A stretch of 64,000 nt of DNA from contig NZ_JAHUWN010000004.1 in assembly GCF_019219025.1 (NCBI RefSeq), positions 124,001-188,000 on the forward strand, given 5' to 3'. The position numbers and the translations under genes are program-made. The notes beneath the pieces were generated by a model. That model was not told the origin of the DNA. It saw only the letters and a program-made list of their open reading frames with translations, and did not search any database. Origin of the DNA: Bacillus sp. sid0103 (GTDB lineage Bacteria; Bacillota; Bacilli; Bacillales_B; DSM-18226). Numbering within the stretch: position 1 is the first letter of the stretch; every line of letters begins with the position of its first letter. This document shows, in pieces, positions 51,944 through 60,040 of the stretch.

Positions 51944-52981
51944 TTATTTTGTGATAAATTCTTCATTTTCTGTTATCCTTCTCCCAATCTCCCCCTTAGA
52001 ATAAAGTGGACTTAAGAGGTGAAATGATTGAAACCTTTCTTCTTCTTTTTCAATTGGTGTATGTAAAATAAATTCATCCACCTGATGAGTTTTTTGAAGT
52101 TTCCCTAAAACTTCCTTCACATAATTAGGGGTTCCCGCAATAATATCTGCTTCTTGTTCTGTTATTTCATAAGGTTCACTTGCTTGCTTTCCAAACGCTT
52201 CTGCTTGCTCAAGTGATTGTAAAGTCACCGATCTTCCACTCTGAAGATGGACTTTGACTATTTTTCTTTCTCCTGCCAGTTCTTCTGCTTCTATTTGAGT
52301 AGGAGCGGCAATAACACCCAATGAGATGATAAATTTTCCATTTGGAAAACTATCCCGATATACATTTGCCGCTTCTTCTAGTACCCTATCATCACTATTG
52401 ATAAATTTAGCAAACACAAATGATATTCTTAATTTAGCAGCAAGCTGTGCACTTTTTGGACTTGCTCCAAGCAGGAAAATTCCAGGTTTTTTCTGAGGAA
52501 TTGGTGTTGCTTGAATACCTGCAAGAGGATGATCGTTACCGACCGAATTTTCAACTAATTCCAATAAAAAAGAGAGACGTTCTGAAAAGTCCTTCCCATC
52601 ATTGACGGTTCCATACTGTAGCGCCTTTGTTGATAATGGAAGACCTCCTGGGGCTTTCCCAACCCCAAGATCTACTCTTCCATTACCAAGGGTTGATAAG
52701 ACATGAAAGTTTTCTGCCACCTTATAAGGACTATAATGCTGAAGCATCACGCCTCCTGAGCCAACTTGAATCGTGCTAGTTCGAGCCAATAAGTATGAAA
52801 TTAATACCTCAGGCGAGGACCCTGCCAATTGATCAGTATGGTGATGCTCTGATACCCAAAAACGTGTATAACCCCATTCTTCTGCTTTTTGAGCCAGTAG
52901 AACGGTTTTCTGTAACGCATTTGAAGCAGTGGATCCAGGAAAAATGGGACTCTGATCTAAAATACTTAGCTTATAGCTCAC
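51944..52981 (-). CDS. cmoO: Luciferase-like flavin monooxygenase (CmoO/YtmO-like)
   Basis: A 345-residue LLM-class oxidoreductase of the MsnO8 type. Opening LSILDQSPIFPGSTASNALQ, then FWVSEHHHTDQLAGSSPEVL near 42, GSGGVMLQHYSPYKVAENFH near 75 and LGASPKSAQLAAKL near 175 are typical. B. subtilis YtmO (CmoO) in the ytmI operon belongs here. GTG start with GGAGG eight bases upstream. A LysR-type site of the shared pattern lies 68 bp upstream (53049-53095), supporting co-regulation with the tcy/sna operon. Confidence 0.87.
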   Translation of the reverse strand: MSYKLSILDQSPIFPGSTASNALQKTVLLAQKAEEWGYTRFWVSEHHHTDQLAGSSPEVLISYLLARTSTIQVGSGGVMLQHYSPYKVAENFHVLSTLGNGRVDLGVGKAPGGLPLSTKALQYGTVNDGKDFSERLSFLLELVENSVGNDHPLAGIQATPIPQKKPGIFLLGASPKSAQLAAKLRISFVFAKFINSDDRVLEEAANVYRDSFPNGKFIISLGVIAAPTQIEAEELAGERKIVKVHLQSGRSVTLQSLEQAEAFGKQASEPYEITEQEADIIAGTPNYVKEVLGKLQKTHQVDEFILHTPIEKEEERFQSFHLLSPLYSKGEIGRRITENEEFITK

Positions 52982-53048
52982 TTAATTTTCCTCCATTTTT
53001 AATCCGACTTAACTTATCAGAAAAATATGTTTTGTTTTATTGATTTTT

Positions 53049-53095
53049 ATCCTATCACTGAAAATATTGAACTTGCAATACTTTCGCTGATAGGA
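53049..53095. promoter_or_regulatory. Candidate AscR-type LysR site 2
   Basis: CTATCA (53052-53057) and TGATAG (53088-53093) 30 bp apart, with ATCC before the first half and GCAATACTTTCGC before the second, close to site 3. Upstream of cmoO. Confidence 0.75.
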
Positions 53096-53156
53096 AAATA
53101 TACGATATTGATTAAAATAATCTTTCAAGAAAAAACTCTAATTCATTAATTTTTCT

Positions 53157-53519
53157 TCATTTCTTCAGCTGTATTACATTTCTCCTTTGTCGACCATCAT
53201 TCAGAAATTCATTCAGCCTCTTTGTTAGACCTCCATGACCAAATCGGATAAATTTTTGTTTATCTTGCTCGATCCTCTCACCTTTGACAAATTCTAAGAA
53301 AGCCAAAAGCTGAATCCTACGGTAATGAATATTGACAATCCCATACTCGTAAAACCATTGATCAATCGTATTATAAACACCTCTATTGACCTGATACTGT
53401 TGATTGCACCAATTAAAAAACTGTAAATCTGGCAAATTTAGATATTTACTTGTTTTGAAGGAATTTTGTTTTTTTGTTTTTGAAAAGTGCCCCACAGAAT
53501 TCATATTTTGTGTTTGCAT
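53157..53519 (-). CDS. Hypothetical protein in the LysR-controlled group (120 aa)
   Basis: A 120-residue basic protein from the ATG at 53519 (AGGAGG nine bases upstream). I do not recognise it. Features: a middle block rich in aromatic residues (LQFFNWCNQQYQVNRGVYNT, QWFYEYGIVNIHYRRIQLLA) and a basic C-terminus (RRNVIQLKK). No membrane segment, signal or catalytic motif. It is preceded by LysR-type site 3 and thus probably co-expressed with cmoO and the tcy operon, which makes it a candidate new component of the S-alkyl-cysteine salvage pathway or a regulator of it. Confidence 0.75.
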   Translation of the reverse strand: MQTQNMNSVGHFSKTKKQNSFKTSKYLNLPDLQFFNWCNQQYQVNRGVYNTIDQWFYEYGIVNIHYRRIQLLAFLEFVKGERIEQDKQKFIRFGHGGLTKRLNEFLNDGRQRRNVIQLKK

Positions 53520-53630
53520 ATTTATCATCCTCCTTTTATATCCAACAATACACACTTGAATAGTCGGAATTAAAACTTAGCTTTTCCCTATTACACTGAG
53601 AAATGAATGCTTATTATTTTATTGAGATTA

Positions 53631-53677
53631 ATCCTATCACCGAGAAGGTTGTAATGGCAATACATTAGCTGATAGAA
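53631..53677. promoter_or_regulatory. Candidate AscR-type LysR site 3
   Basis: CTATCA (53634-53639) and TGATAG (53670-53675) 30 bp apart; inner ATACATTAGC as in site 1 and GGCAATAC as in site 2. Upstream of the 120-aa hypothetical gene, just after the regulator gene. Confidence 0.75.
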
Positions 53678-53702
53678 AAATTTAATCTTTACATCAGAAA
53701 AT

Positions 53703-54605
53703 TTAATCAATCAACATAATACTTTTCTTCTCAAATTCTTTAATGGATAAAAGAATATCATTCCAAAGCTTTGGGGACACAAAACCATTATTTAAGTGTG
53801 TCGCAAAAATATGCTGGTTTATTTGGAGAATATGAGAAACATCTATTTCAATCAGATTGCCTCGTTCAAGCTCTTCCTTAATGCACAGGTATGGTAAAAA
53901 TCCTATGCCATTTTTGCTAAGAATAATAGATTTTGCTACTTCAAGATGGTCGACTAAAAATTCTATGCGAGGATTAACATTTGCCACTTCAAATAATTTA
54001 TGGACCCGATTCCAATTAAAAGCGCCGCATTCAAAAAATACCATGGGTTCAATGGCTAATTGCTGAACAGATACATTCTCTTGAAATTGAAATGAATGTC
54101 CAGGATAAACAACCAACCTGACAGAATTATTTAGAAGCTCATGTTTTTGAACTCCACGGTGAGTAATATCCTTCATAAAGGCGATATCCACCTGCTTCTG
54201 AAGAAGTTTATCGAGCAATACTTCGTTTGGCGCTGAAAAAAATTTAAATCGCAATTGAGGGTTTTCTTTCTTCAAGAAAGGAAGGGCAAAAGGAATAAAG
54301 TATTGTGAAGTAATAATATTAGCCCCAATAACAATTTCTTCAGGATTATCTTCCTTCTTCAATAGTTTCTTCCCTTGATGATAGGTAAATAAAATTTTCT
54401 CTGCGTATGGGATAAAAGCTTTTCCTTCCTCAGATAATCTCAAACTCCTTCCCTTGCGTAAAAATAATTCGATGCCAAGATCACGTTCTAACGTTTTAAT
54501 TCTCGCAGTAACGGTTGGCTGAGATAAATACAGAGCTTCAGCTGCTTTATGAATACTTTCCAAATGAACTACATACATAAAAGCTTCAAGATAATCAATA
54601 TTCAT
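53703..54605 (-). CDS. LysR family regulator (AscR/YtlI-like)
   Basis: A 300-residue LysR protein. N-terminal winged helix with SIHKAAEALYLSQPTVTARI (residues ~17-36) and a LysR effector domain from ~90. Start taken at the ATG at 54605, giving the canonical MNIDYLEAFMYVV opening; the ribosome binding site is weak. In B. subtilis YtlI (AscR) activates the ytmI operon in response to sulfur supply. Here it lies upstream of the same gene set, and three matching LysR-type sites lie within 3.8 kb downstream, so it is very probably their regulator. Confidence 0.87.
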   Translation of the reverse strand: MNIDYLEAFMYVVHLESIHKAAEALYLSQPTVTARIKTLERDLGIELFLRKGRSLRLSEEGKAFIPYAEKILFTYHQGKKLLKKEDNPEEIVIGANIITSQYFIPFALPFLKKENPQLRFKFFSAPNEVLLDKLLQKQVDIAFMKDITHRGVQKHELLNNSVRLVVYPGHSFQFQENVSVQQLAIEPMVFFECGAFNWNRVHKLFEVANVNPRIEFLVDHLEVAKSIILSKNGIGFLPYLCIKEELERGNLIEIDVSHILQINQHIFATHLNNGFVSPKLWNDILLSIKEFEKKSIMLID

Positions 54606-54772
54606 TTTCCACCACAACTTTCCTGATTTAATATAAAGACGTATTTAACCAATGAAGTCAATAGACTCTGGGTTTGAGGGTACCTTTCAAGAAGCGTTTT
54701 TTCTACCTTAAGCAAATTCGCAGACTAATATAACATGATCAACATTTTTTTATTACAAAGACTAACAAAAAG

Positions 54773-54801
54773 GCTCCTGAACGTATAATACGTTCAGGAG
54801 C
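54773..54801. terminator. Long hairpin, probable bidirectional terminator
   Basis: GCTCCTGAACGTAT is perfectly complementary to the following ATACGTTCAGGAGC across one base. T-rich on the plus side (CTTTTGG) and A-rich on the other (ATTTTTTTA nearby). Confidence 0.75.
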
Positions 54802-54819
54802 TTTTGGTCGACCAATCAG

Positions 54820-54903
54820 CTACTTTCCACTTTTTATCAATTTTCTAAAGTTTACTCCAATTAATCCAATAAGTAAAGTATGAATTAAACGAAATCCAGA
54901 CAA
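54820..54903 (-). CDS. Possible small hydrophobic peptide (27 aa)
   Basis: GGGGAGAG precedes a TTG at 54903 that opens a 27-codon frame: one hydrophobic segment (IHTLLIGLIGVNF) with basic flanks. A strong hairpin follows 19 bp after the stop. The build (ribosome binding site, membrane helix, terminator) is that of many small Bacillus peptides. No family recognised. Confidence 0.35.
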   Translation of the reverse strand: MSGFRLIHTLLIGLIGVNFRKLIKSGK

Positions 54904-54989
54904 TTGACGCTCTCCCCTTTTTTAAAAACGAATGAACCAAGCTAACGCCATTTGTGCTAGACTTTGATGGTAAAACCTCAACACATAAT

Positions 54990-55016
54990 AACCCCGTTCT
55001 AAGAAAGAACGGGGTT
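54990..55016 (-). terminator. Terminator of the nitroreductase gene
   Basis: AACCCCGTTCT and AGAACGGGGTT form an 11-bp stem 49 bp past the stop at 55065. Confidence 0.8.
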
Positions 55017-55064
55017 AAACTAAAGTTTTTTATTTTTGATTTTAAATACTTCGTTTCTTTTGTA

Positions 55065-55727
55065 TTATTTCGATGGCAATTCGTTAAAGAACGCTACATC
55101 CTCCATAGGAAGACGTGTAGTAGGATGTCCTGGTTTTGTTGCTTTCCCGATAGCAATGAGCATAACCGGCACAAACTGTTCGGAAATTCCGAAAGCTTCG
55201 ACGAACTTCGCTTTATCGTACCCTCCCATTGGAACAGTGTCGTAACCTTTGGATCGGGCGACAAGCATGAGCTGCATCGAGATTAGGCCTCCATCCGTAT
55301 ATACGATTTGGCGAGCCACTTCAGGCGGCAAGTTTGAGTACATGCCAACTGTTCGTTCGATGAATGATTTAGCCGTATCAGCCGGCATAAAGCCTGCTTC
55401 CACTGCCTGCCCATAAATTTTTTCGGCTTTCTTGTAGCTTTCCACATCGCCAAGCACAGCAATAACGGCAGAAGCTTCAACTACTTGTTGTTGGTTAAAC
55501 GCGATTGGCAAAAGCTTTTTCTTCAACTCCGGTTTATCGATGACTAGAAACCGCCATGGTTGCAGGTTCGAAGACGAAGGAGCCAACGTTGCTAGCTCCA
55601 GCATTTCGGTCATTTCTTCGCGTGAAATCTGCACTGTTGGATCATATGAACGAACAGATCGACGTTCACGGATAACATCTACGAACATTGGCTGTTCGAC
55701 CCTATCTATAGTTTGAGTGTTTGACAT
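55065..55727 (-). CDS. Nitroreductase family protein
   Basis: A 220-residue FMN-dependent nitroreductase. FVDVIRERRSVRSYDPTVQI near residue 15 binds FMN; LATLAPSSSNLQPWRFLVID near 45 and the C-terminal MLIAIGKATKPGHPTTR are typical of the NfnB/YdgI type. These dimeric enzymes reduce nitroaromatics, quinones and related compounds with NAD(P)H. GGAGG seven bases before the ATG; single gene with its own terminator. Confidence 0.93.
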   Translation of the reverse strand: MSNTQTIDRVEQPMFVDVIRERRSVRSYDPTVQISREEMTEMLELATLAPSSSNLQPWRFLVIDKPELKKKLLPIAFNQQQVVEASAVIAVLGDVESYKKAEKIYGQAVEAGFMPADTAKSFIERTVGMYSNLPPEVARQIVYTDGGLISMQLMLVARSKGYDTVPMGGYDKAKFVEAFGISEQFVPVMLIAIGKATKPGHPTTRLPMEDVAFFNELPSK

Positions 55728-56323
55728 AATAATTCCTCCTAGTAATGATAGTTTACTTCATCTCTACTACGAACATTTTAAGGAAAATTCATATATAGTA
55801 AGAGTTTTTAACCCTATCATGATTAATGTGATAAAAGATACTTTCTACACTTTAGTTTGCATCTTACTAAGTTAATTTACTCACATTGAACCGATTTGTC
55901 AAAAATAATGCAATCGTAGCTTTAACCATTAACCCTGATAATACTCTTTAATTTGGGAGGAAAAAGCCGATTTACACTACGCAAAGGGGGGAGCATAAGG
56001 AAAATGCGGATTTACAACGTTAAGGAAATTCTAAAATAAATAGCCCAATTTCTCAGCATTAAAATGGAGAAATTAGGATTTTCGTTACTCGATAAACCCG
56101 CCCGGTTGCAAAAAAATCTATACCTCTCGCTTATCGAAAAATGAAAGCATTTAAGCAATCCATTTATATCTAATAAAAGCGAATATTCCTTCCTTAATAA
56201 ATGGAGAGTACCATTCGCTGATATTTTTTAGACCCTTGTTAGTACAGGAGTTGTAGCAAATTTTTGCTTGATGAATAAATATAGTTATAGTTAATATTAT
56301 TAGACTAGCTGGAGATGATGATA
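55728..56323. other. Intergenic region, no gene seen
   Basis: A 596-bp gap. It contains a near-direct repeat, GCCGATTTACACTACG (about 55968) and GCGGATTTACAACGTTAAGG (about 56006), which looks like a degraded dispersed repeat, and an inverted segment CCCAATTTCTC / GAGAAATTAGG (~56043-56081). No frame has a convincing ribosome binding site. Confidence 0.45.
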
Positions 56324-56941
56324 TTGGAACCTAAATGGCTGGATTGGGCGAAACAACTTCAATCCATTGCGCAGGCGGGATTAACGTATTCAAAAGATGT
56401 TTATGACTTGGAGAGATTTGAATTAATAAGAAATATAAGCGTTGACATTTTAGCACAATACACAGATATGGACAGGCCTGTAATCAAAGATTTATTTGCA
56501 GGTGAAACTGGTTATGCAACTCCTAAGGTTGATATTAGGGCAGTAGTCTTTAAGGATGATAAAATACTAATGGTCAAGGAAAATACCGATGGTAACTGGG
56601 CATTACCTGGCGGCTGGGCTGACATTGGACATACTCCAAGTGAAGTCGCTGTTAAGGAAGTTAAAGAAGAATCGGGATTTAATGTAAAACCGATCAAAGT
56701 ATTAGCTGTAACCGATAAAAAGTGTCACCCACATCCTCCTTCTGCTTTTCATGTTTATAAACTATTTATTCAATGTGAAATAATTGGCGGGCAGCCAACT
56801 AAAGGAATTGAAACAAGTGAAGTGAAGTTCTTTGCTGAAAACGAACTGCCTCCTCTGTCAACTGCTCGGAATACAAAAACACAAATTGAGATGGCTTTTA
56901 AATACTTAAAAAATCCCCATAAAGCCGTTTATTTTGATTAG
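56324..56941 (+). CDS. NUDIX hydrolase with NUDIX_N_2 domain
   Basis: A 205-residue protein. The start is taken as the TTG at 56324, giving MEPKWLDWAKQLQSIAQAGL, because the GGAG lies nine bases upstream; the ATGs at 56315 and 56318 touch it. Residues 1-60 form the NUDIX_N_2 domain. The Nudix box is GGWADIGHTPSEVAVKEVKE plus ESG, near residues 112-134, with H instead of the first conserved E, and K-E for R-E. Related proteins hydrolyse ADP-ribose or similar nucleoside diphosphates. Terminator at 56986-57030. Confidence 0.9.
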   Translation: MEPKWLDWAKQLQSIAQAGLTYSKDVYDLERFELIRNISVDILAQYTDMDRPVIKDLFAGETGYATPKVDIRAVVFKDDKILMVKENTDGNWALPGGWADIGHTPSEVAVKEVKEESGFNVKPIKVLAVTDKKCHPHPPSAFHVYKLFIQCEIIGGQPTKGIETSEVKFFAENELPPLSTARNTKTQIEMAFKYLKNPHKAVYFD

Positions 56942-56985
56942 GTTTAATTTAGAAAGGTACTTCCTTTTTTAATCACTAAATTTTT

Positions 56986-57030
56986 AAAACCAAGATATAT
57001 TTGGAATCTCTCAAAATACATCTTGGTTTT
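56986..57030 (+). terminator. Terminator of the NUDIX gene
   Basis: AAAACCAAGATATATTTG and CAAAATACATCTTGGTTTT form an 18-bp stem with mismatches and end in TTTT. It can act in both directions. Confidence 0.8.
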
Positions 57031-57122
57031 GAATTTCTATTTTCTTTAAAGCCCCGAATCTTTTTACATAAAAATTTATACTCATATTTTTCAAGAACTT
57101 TATCATGTGTCTTGTTTGAACT

Positions 57123-57620
57123 TCACTCTTTATCTTTATATTTTGGCCACTGAATCTTAATAGATTCTCTGAATTGGCCCATATTAAAGTTTTTACCTGG
57201 ACAACTTTTTGCGACCCCTTTTAATTCACGATGTCCCAGAATGTGAGTAGTTGATAAATTATATTGATGCAATAGGAAAATACATAGTTTACTCAATGAC
57301 TTTAGCTGCTCTATTGATGGAGTATGAAGATCAAAATTACCAGCTAAACAAATACCTATTGATTTTTCATTATATGAGTAGGCATGTGCTCCAACATGGT
57401 ATCCTCTTCCTTTCATAATTTCACCATTTTCCTCAATAAAAAAATTGTATCCTATTCCACTCCATCCACGATGTTCCTGATGAAACCTATGCGTCTTAGT
57501 AATATCCCAACCTATTTCTTCTGTATGGTGTACAATGATGTACATGACATCTTTTAAAGCATTAAGCGGTTTTTTAAACGATAAATTACTATCTTTAATC
57601 CATCCCGGTTCTACTTTCAT
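57123..57620 (-). CDS. N-acetylmuramoyl-L-alanine amidase (amidase_2/PGRP)
   Basis: A 165-residue amidase_2-domain protein. Zinc ligands are identifiable as His in YIIVHHTE near 33, His in HILGHRELKG near 127 and Cys in KSCPGKNF near 138. The family cuts the amide between N-acetylmuramic acid and L-alanine in peptidoglycan. There is no signal peptide, so export would need a holin-like or other route, or the enzyme acts at lysis or in sporulation. It lies 15 bp after a PP2C-type phosphatase gene in what looks like a two-gene unit; the combination is unusual. Confidence 0.9.
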   Translation of the reverse strand: MKVEPGWIKDSNLSFKKPLNALKDVMYIIVHHTEEIGWDITKTHRFHQEHRGWSGIGYNFFIEENGEIMKGRGYHVGAHAYSYNEKSIGICLAGNFDLHTPSIEQLKSLSKLCIFLLHQYNLSTTHILGHRELKGVAKSCPGKNFNMGQFRESIKIQWPKYKDKE

Positions 57621-57635
57621 GTAGACCTCCCCTCA

Positions 57636-58448
57636 TCACCTAAGCTTAATCATGATCCCCGTCTTATCATCTGAGCGAAGATTATTCCTTTTCTCATATT
57701 GGTCTAATTCCATAGAATATACTTGTAAACCGATTGTATGTATCTTTCTAAATGTTTCTTCAATTGAATAGTTTGAATGAAAAAGGCCATCTGTTATCAT
57801 TAATATTGTTTTGATTTCACTGCTATTTACTTGACCCTGCTGAATAAAATTGAAAACTTCTTTTTTTCCATTAGCCACAGTGTAACCATATTCCTTATTA
57901 GCTAAGGAACGATTAAAGATAAGCTGTTGAGTACGATCCTGATAATACTCCTCATCTGGAATTTTAACTCCTTGCTTTCTTTGTTCCTCACGCCATGCCT
58001 TTGCTCTATTATTTATATCTTTTACCGTATCTCTTGTTAAGGCTTTTATGGTTCCATTTTGATACTCAGCAATGATCATACAATCACCAAGCTGAGCATA
58101 AGAAATCTTTCCGTCTTTTTCAATCTTTATTATTGCAGCACATGTTGACCAAAGATTTTCATATTTTTCCTGATTCACCTTGTATTTTTCCATGTGTGCT
58201 CTCAACATTCTATTAGCAGCCATGATTCCTTCAACTAATGAAAGGTTACTTCGGTAGAGTCTAAAGAAATAATCTTTAAATATATTTGATGCTAAATAGG
58301 CACCGTTCATTCCGTTTTCATCTTTGAATGGCATTAATGGAGTTGCCCCATCAAAAACCCCATAGACATTTATCTTTTCATTTAATACGATTGAATCTTC
58401 ACTTACACTTTTATGAGGGGCAGTACTTAAAAAATACTCAACTTTCAT
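57636..58448 (-). CDS. PP2C-type protein phosphatase
   Basis: A 270-residue PPM/PP2C phosphatase. Metal-binding Asp in VYGVFDGATP near 32, the middle QLGDCMII near 118, LMITDGLF near 215 and RSDDKTGIMI near the C-terminus. It differs from the housekeeping PrpC, and is closer to stand-alone PP2C proteins of defence, toxin or spore loci. No Ser/Thr kinase is encoded nearby. GGTGG seven bases before the ATG. Followed by a peptidoglycan amidase, which suggests a cell-wall or surface-related phosphorylation switch; inference only. Confidence 0.85.
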   Translation of the reverse strand: MKVEYFLSTAPHKSVSEDSIVLNEKINVYGVFDGATPLMPFKDENGMNGAYLASNIFKDYFFRLYRSNLSLVEGIMAANRMLRAHMEKYKVNQEKYENLWSTCAAIIKIEKDGKISYAQLGDCMIIAEYQNGTIKALTRDTVKDINNRAKAWREEQRKQGVKIPDEEYYQDRTQQLIFNRSLANKEYGYTVANGKKEVFNFIQQGQVNSSEIKTILMITDGLFHSNYSIEETFRKIHTIGLQVYSMELDQYEKRNNLRSDDKTGIMIKLR

Positions 58449-58475
58449 TGGTTGTCCACCTTCTTCTTTATCAAG

Positions 58476-58655
58476 GTTCTGTTAAACTTGCCTGTTGATT
58501 TCCGCTCCAGGCGCGTGCGGTTCGCGGGCGGTCCGGGGAGCCTCCTCGTCGCTGCGCTCCTGCGGGGTCTCCCCTGCCCCGTCCTCCCGCAGGAGTCTTC
58601 GCGCCTTCCGCTCCAATCAACAGGGTGCCAAAATCAACAATAGGCTTCAACATAG
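58476..58655. repeat. GC-rich dispersed palindromic repeat, copy 2
   Basis: Same organisation as 15016-15180: GTTAAACTTGCCTGTTGATT on the left, CCGCTCCAGGCGC arm, GGTCCGGGGAGCCTCCTCG centre, TGCGGGGTCTCCC, GCGCCTTCCGCTCCAATCAAC arm and AAATCAACAA on the right. It has an extra ~15-bp block (CTGCCCCGTCCTCCCGC) compared with copy 1. No intact coding frame. It lies directly upstream of the PP2C gene. Confidence 0.85.
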
Positions 58656-59051
58656 CTTTTATCAAAATTAACAGAAAATCGATTAATTTTATAAAGACAT
58701 TTTATGATTTAATGAGAAATTTTATGGTTACTTATTTTCTGTTTCTTTAATTAAGGTGATGCATCCTTCACTAACACAGTTAAAGACTATCTAGAGTTTA
58801 TTACAATGGAACAATTTAAATTACTGTTACGAAAAACACCCCTTGTATCATATAGTTATCTAATACGATACAAGGAGTGCTTTTTTCTTGTTTTAATTTT
58901 TCTAGGTCTCTTCTTATCTTTTTATATAGAAAATTTATTTTCTCAATCTTTTTAGATGTTTACTTTTATTTTATCCTTTGCGATAGGGTTCTTTCTTCCA
59001 TTTCTGGTATGATAGAAAAAACACAATCAGTGAAAGTAGGAACGTATATCC
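58656..59051. other. Intergenic region with orphan terminator
   Basis: No gene seen. A strong hairpin at 58837-58879 (CACCCCTTGTATC with GATACAAGGAGTG) is followed by TTTTTT at 58880-58886 on the plus strand, but no gene precedes it on that strand. It may be the end of a lost gene. Confidence 0.6.
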
Positions 59052-59549
59052 ATGAAAAAATCTTGCAGTGAATCGAGAACCATTCAAACCGACGGCGTCC
59101 TGCCAAATGACACAAACCCGCACCAGACTCTTTTCGGAGGTGCTCTGATGAGCCGAATTGACCGCGTTGCTGGCATTGCAGCGGTCAAACACTGCAGAAA
59201 ACCTACAGTGACCGCAAGCACCGATTCAGTCGATTTTTTGCATCCAATCACCCTTCAGGATGTAGTCACATTAGAAGCGTTTGTCACTTGGACCGGGAAC
59301 ACCTCGATGGAAGTATTTGTAAGAGTGACAGCAGACAACTTATTTACAGGGGAAAGCCGAGTGGCGGCGACATCGTTTTTAACCTTTGTCTCGTTAAATG
59401 AAGAAGGGCATCCAGCTCCAGTGCCATCTGTCTATCCCGAAACGGAAGAGGAGCACTATTTATTTAATACTGGAAAAGAACGATCCATTGCTCGAAAGCT
59501 CCGAAGAGAACAAAGCAAGCATCTCGCCAAAACGTTTGGCCGGAAATAA
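59052..59549 (+). CDS. Acyl-CoA thioesterase, hotdog fold (YkhA-like)
   Basis: A 165-residue hotdog-fold thioesterase. NDTNPHQTLFGGALMSRID near residue 20-38 holds the catalytic Asn/Asp region and the central helix, DSVDFLHPI near 59 the conserved core, and a basic C-terminal tail follows. It resembles the hexameric BACH/YkhA-type acyl-CoA hydrolases. AGGA lies ten bases before the ATG. Single gene, terminator at 59672-59707. Confidence 0.9.
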   Translation: MKKSCSESRTIQTDGVLPNDTNPHQTLFGGALMSRIDRVAGIAAVKHCRKPTVTASTDSVDFLHPITLQDVVTLEAFVTWTGNTSMEVFVRVTADNLFTGESRVAATSFLTFVSLNEEGHPAPVPSVYPETEEEHYLFNTGKERSIARKLRREQSKHLAKTFGRK

Positions 59550-59671
59550 CAATACAATTTACCTTTAGCGCGTTCGGTTTTGAAGTACAAAATTGCAATT
59601 AACAAGTAAAACCCCAACAGAATTTGCACCTTTATTAACAGGCTAATAAGAAACATTGATGGTACAGAAAA

Positions 59672-59707
59672 ATGCTCAGGGCATATAAAGCTCTGAGCAT
59701 ACTTTTT
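59672..59707 (+). terminator. Terminator of the thioesterase gene
   Basis: ATGCTCAGGGC and GCTCTGAGCAT stem followed by ACTTTTT. Confidence 0.75.
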
Positions 59708-59731
59708 AACCAATCTAATAATATTAAGTGT

Positions 59732-59911
59732 TCATTTATAAATGACCAAGAAACGATTTCTAAAAACAATCTCATTAATAATAACCATGGATTTAAATTT
59801 AATATCTATTATCTTTACATCCTTTGTTTCTTTTAACCAATCATATAATTCCTCTAACTCTTCAAATACTTCCACTTGAATAGATGAAGCACAAGCATTA
59901 AATAAACCCAT
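59732..59911 (-). CDS. Small Cse60-like protein (59 aa)
   Basis: A 59-residue protein from the ATG at 59911 (GGAGG six bases upstream). The pattern IQVEVFEELEELYDWLKE followed by VKIIDIKFKSM and a hydrophobic end FLVIYK resembles Cse60-type sporulation proteins (QVKVFDEEHE...DIKF...(F)(S)AMI(I)Y(K)). Function of Cse60 is unknown; in B. subtilis it is made in the mother cell under sigma-E. Single gene. Confidence 0.6.
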   Translation of the reverse strand: MGLFNACASSIQVEVFEELEELYDWLKETKDVKIIDIKFKSMVIINEIVFRNRFLVIYK

Positions 59912-59956
59912 CAAAATCCTCCAAATAGATACTTAACAAAACCCTTAGCTAAAAAA

Positions 59957-59986
59957 ACCCCTAATGAAATATTTTCATCTTGGGGT
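59957..59986 (-). terminator. Terminator of the repeat-protein gene
   Basis: On the minus strand CCCCAAGATGAAAATATTTCATTAGGGG forms a hairpin (CCCC/GGGG, ATGAAA/TTTCAT) followed by TTTTTTTAGC, 55 bp past the stop at 60041. Strong intrinsic terminator. Confidence 0.85.
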
Positions 59987-60040
59987 GTGAGTCAGCGAAT
60001 CATGTGAGTTTCTTATTTAAATGTAATTTTATATGATTTA

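Noticed and set aside
57123..58448. Prophage lysis module
   Set aside because: No holin, phage structural or integrase genes are near; the amidase is paired with a PP2C phosphatase instead.
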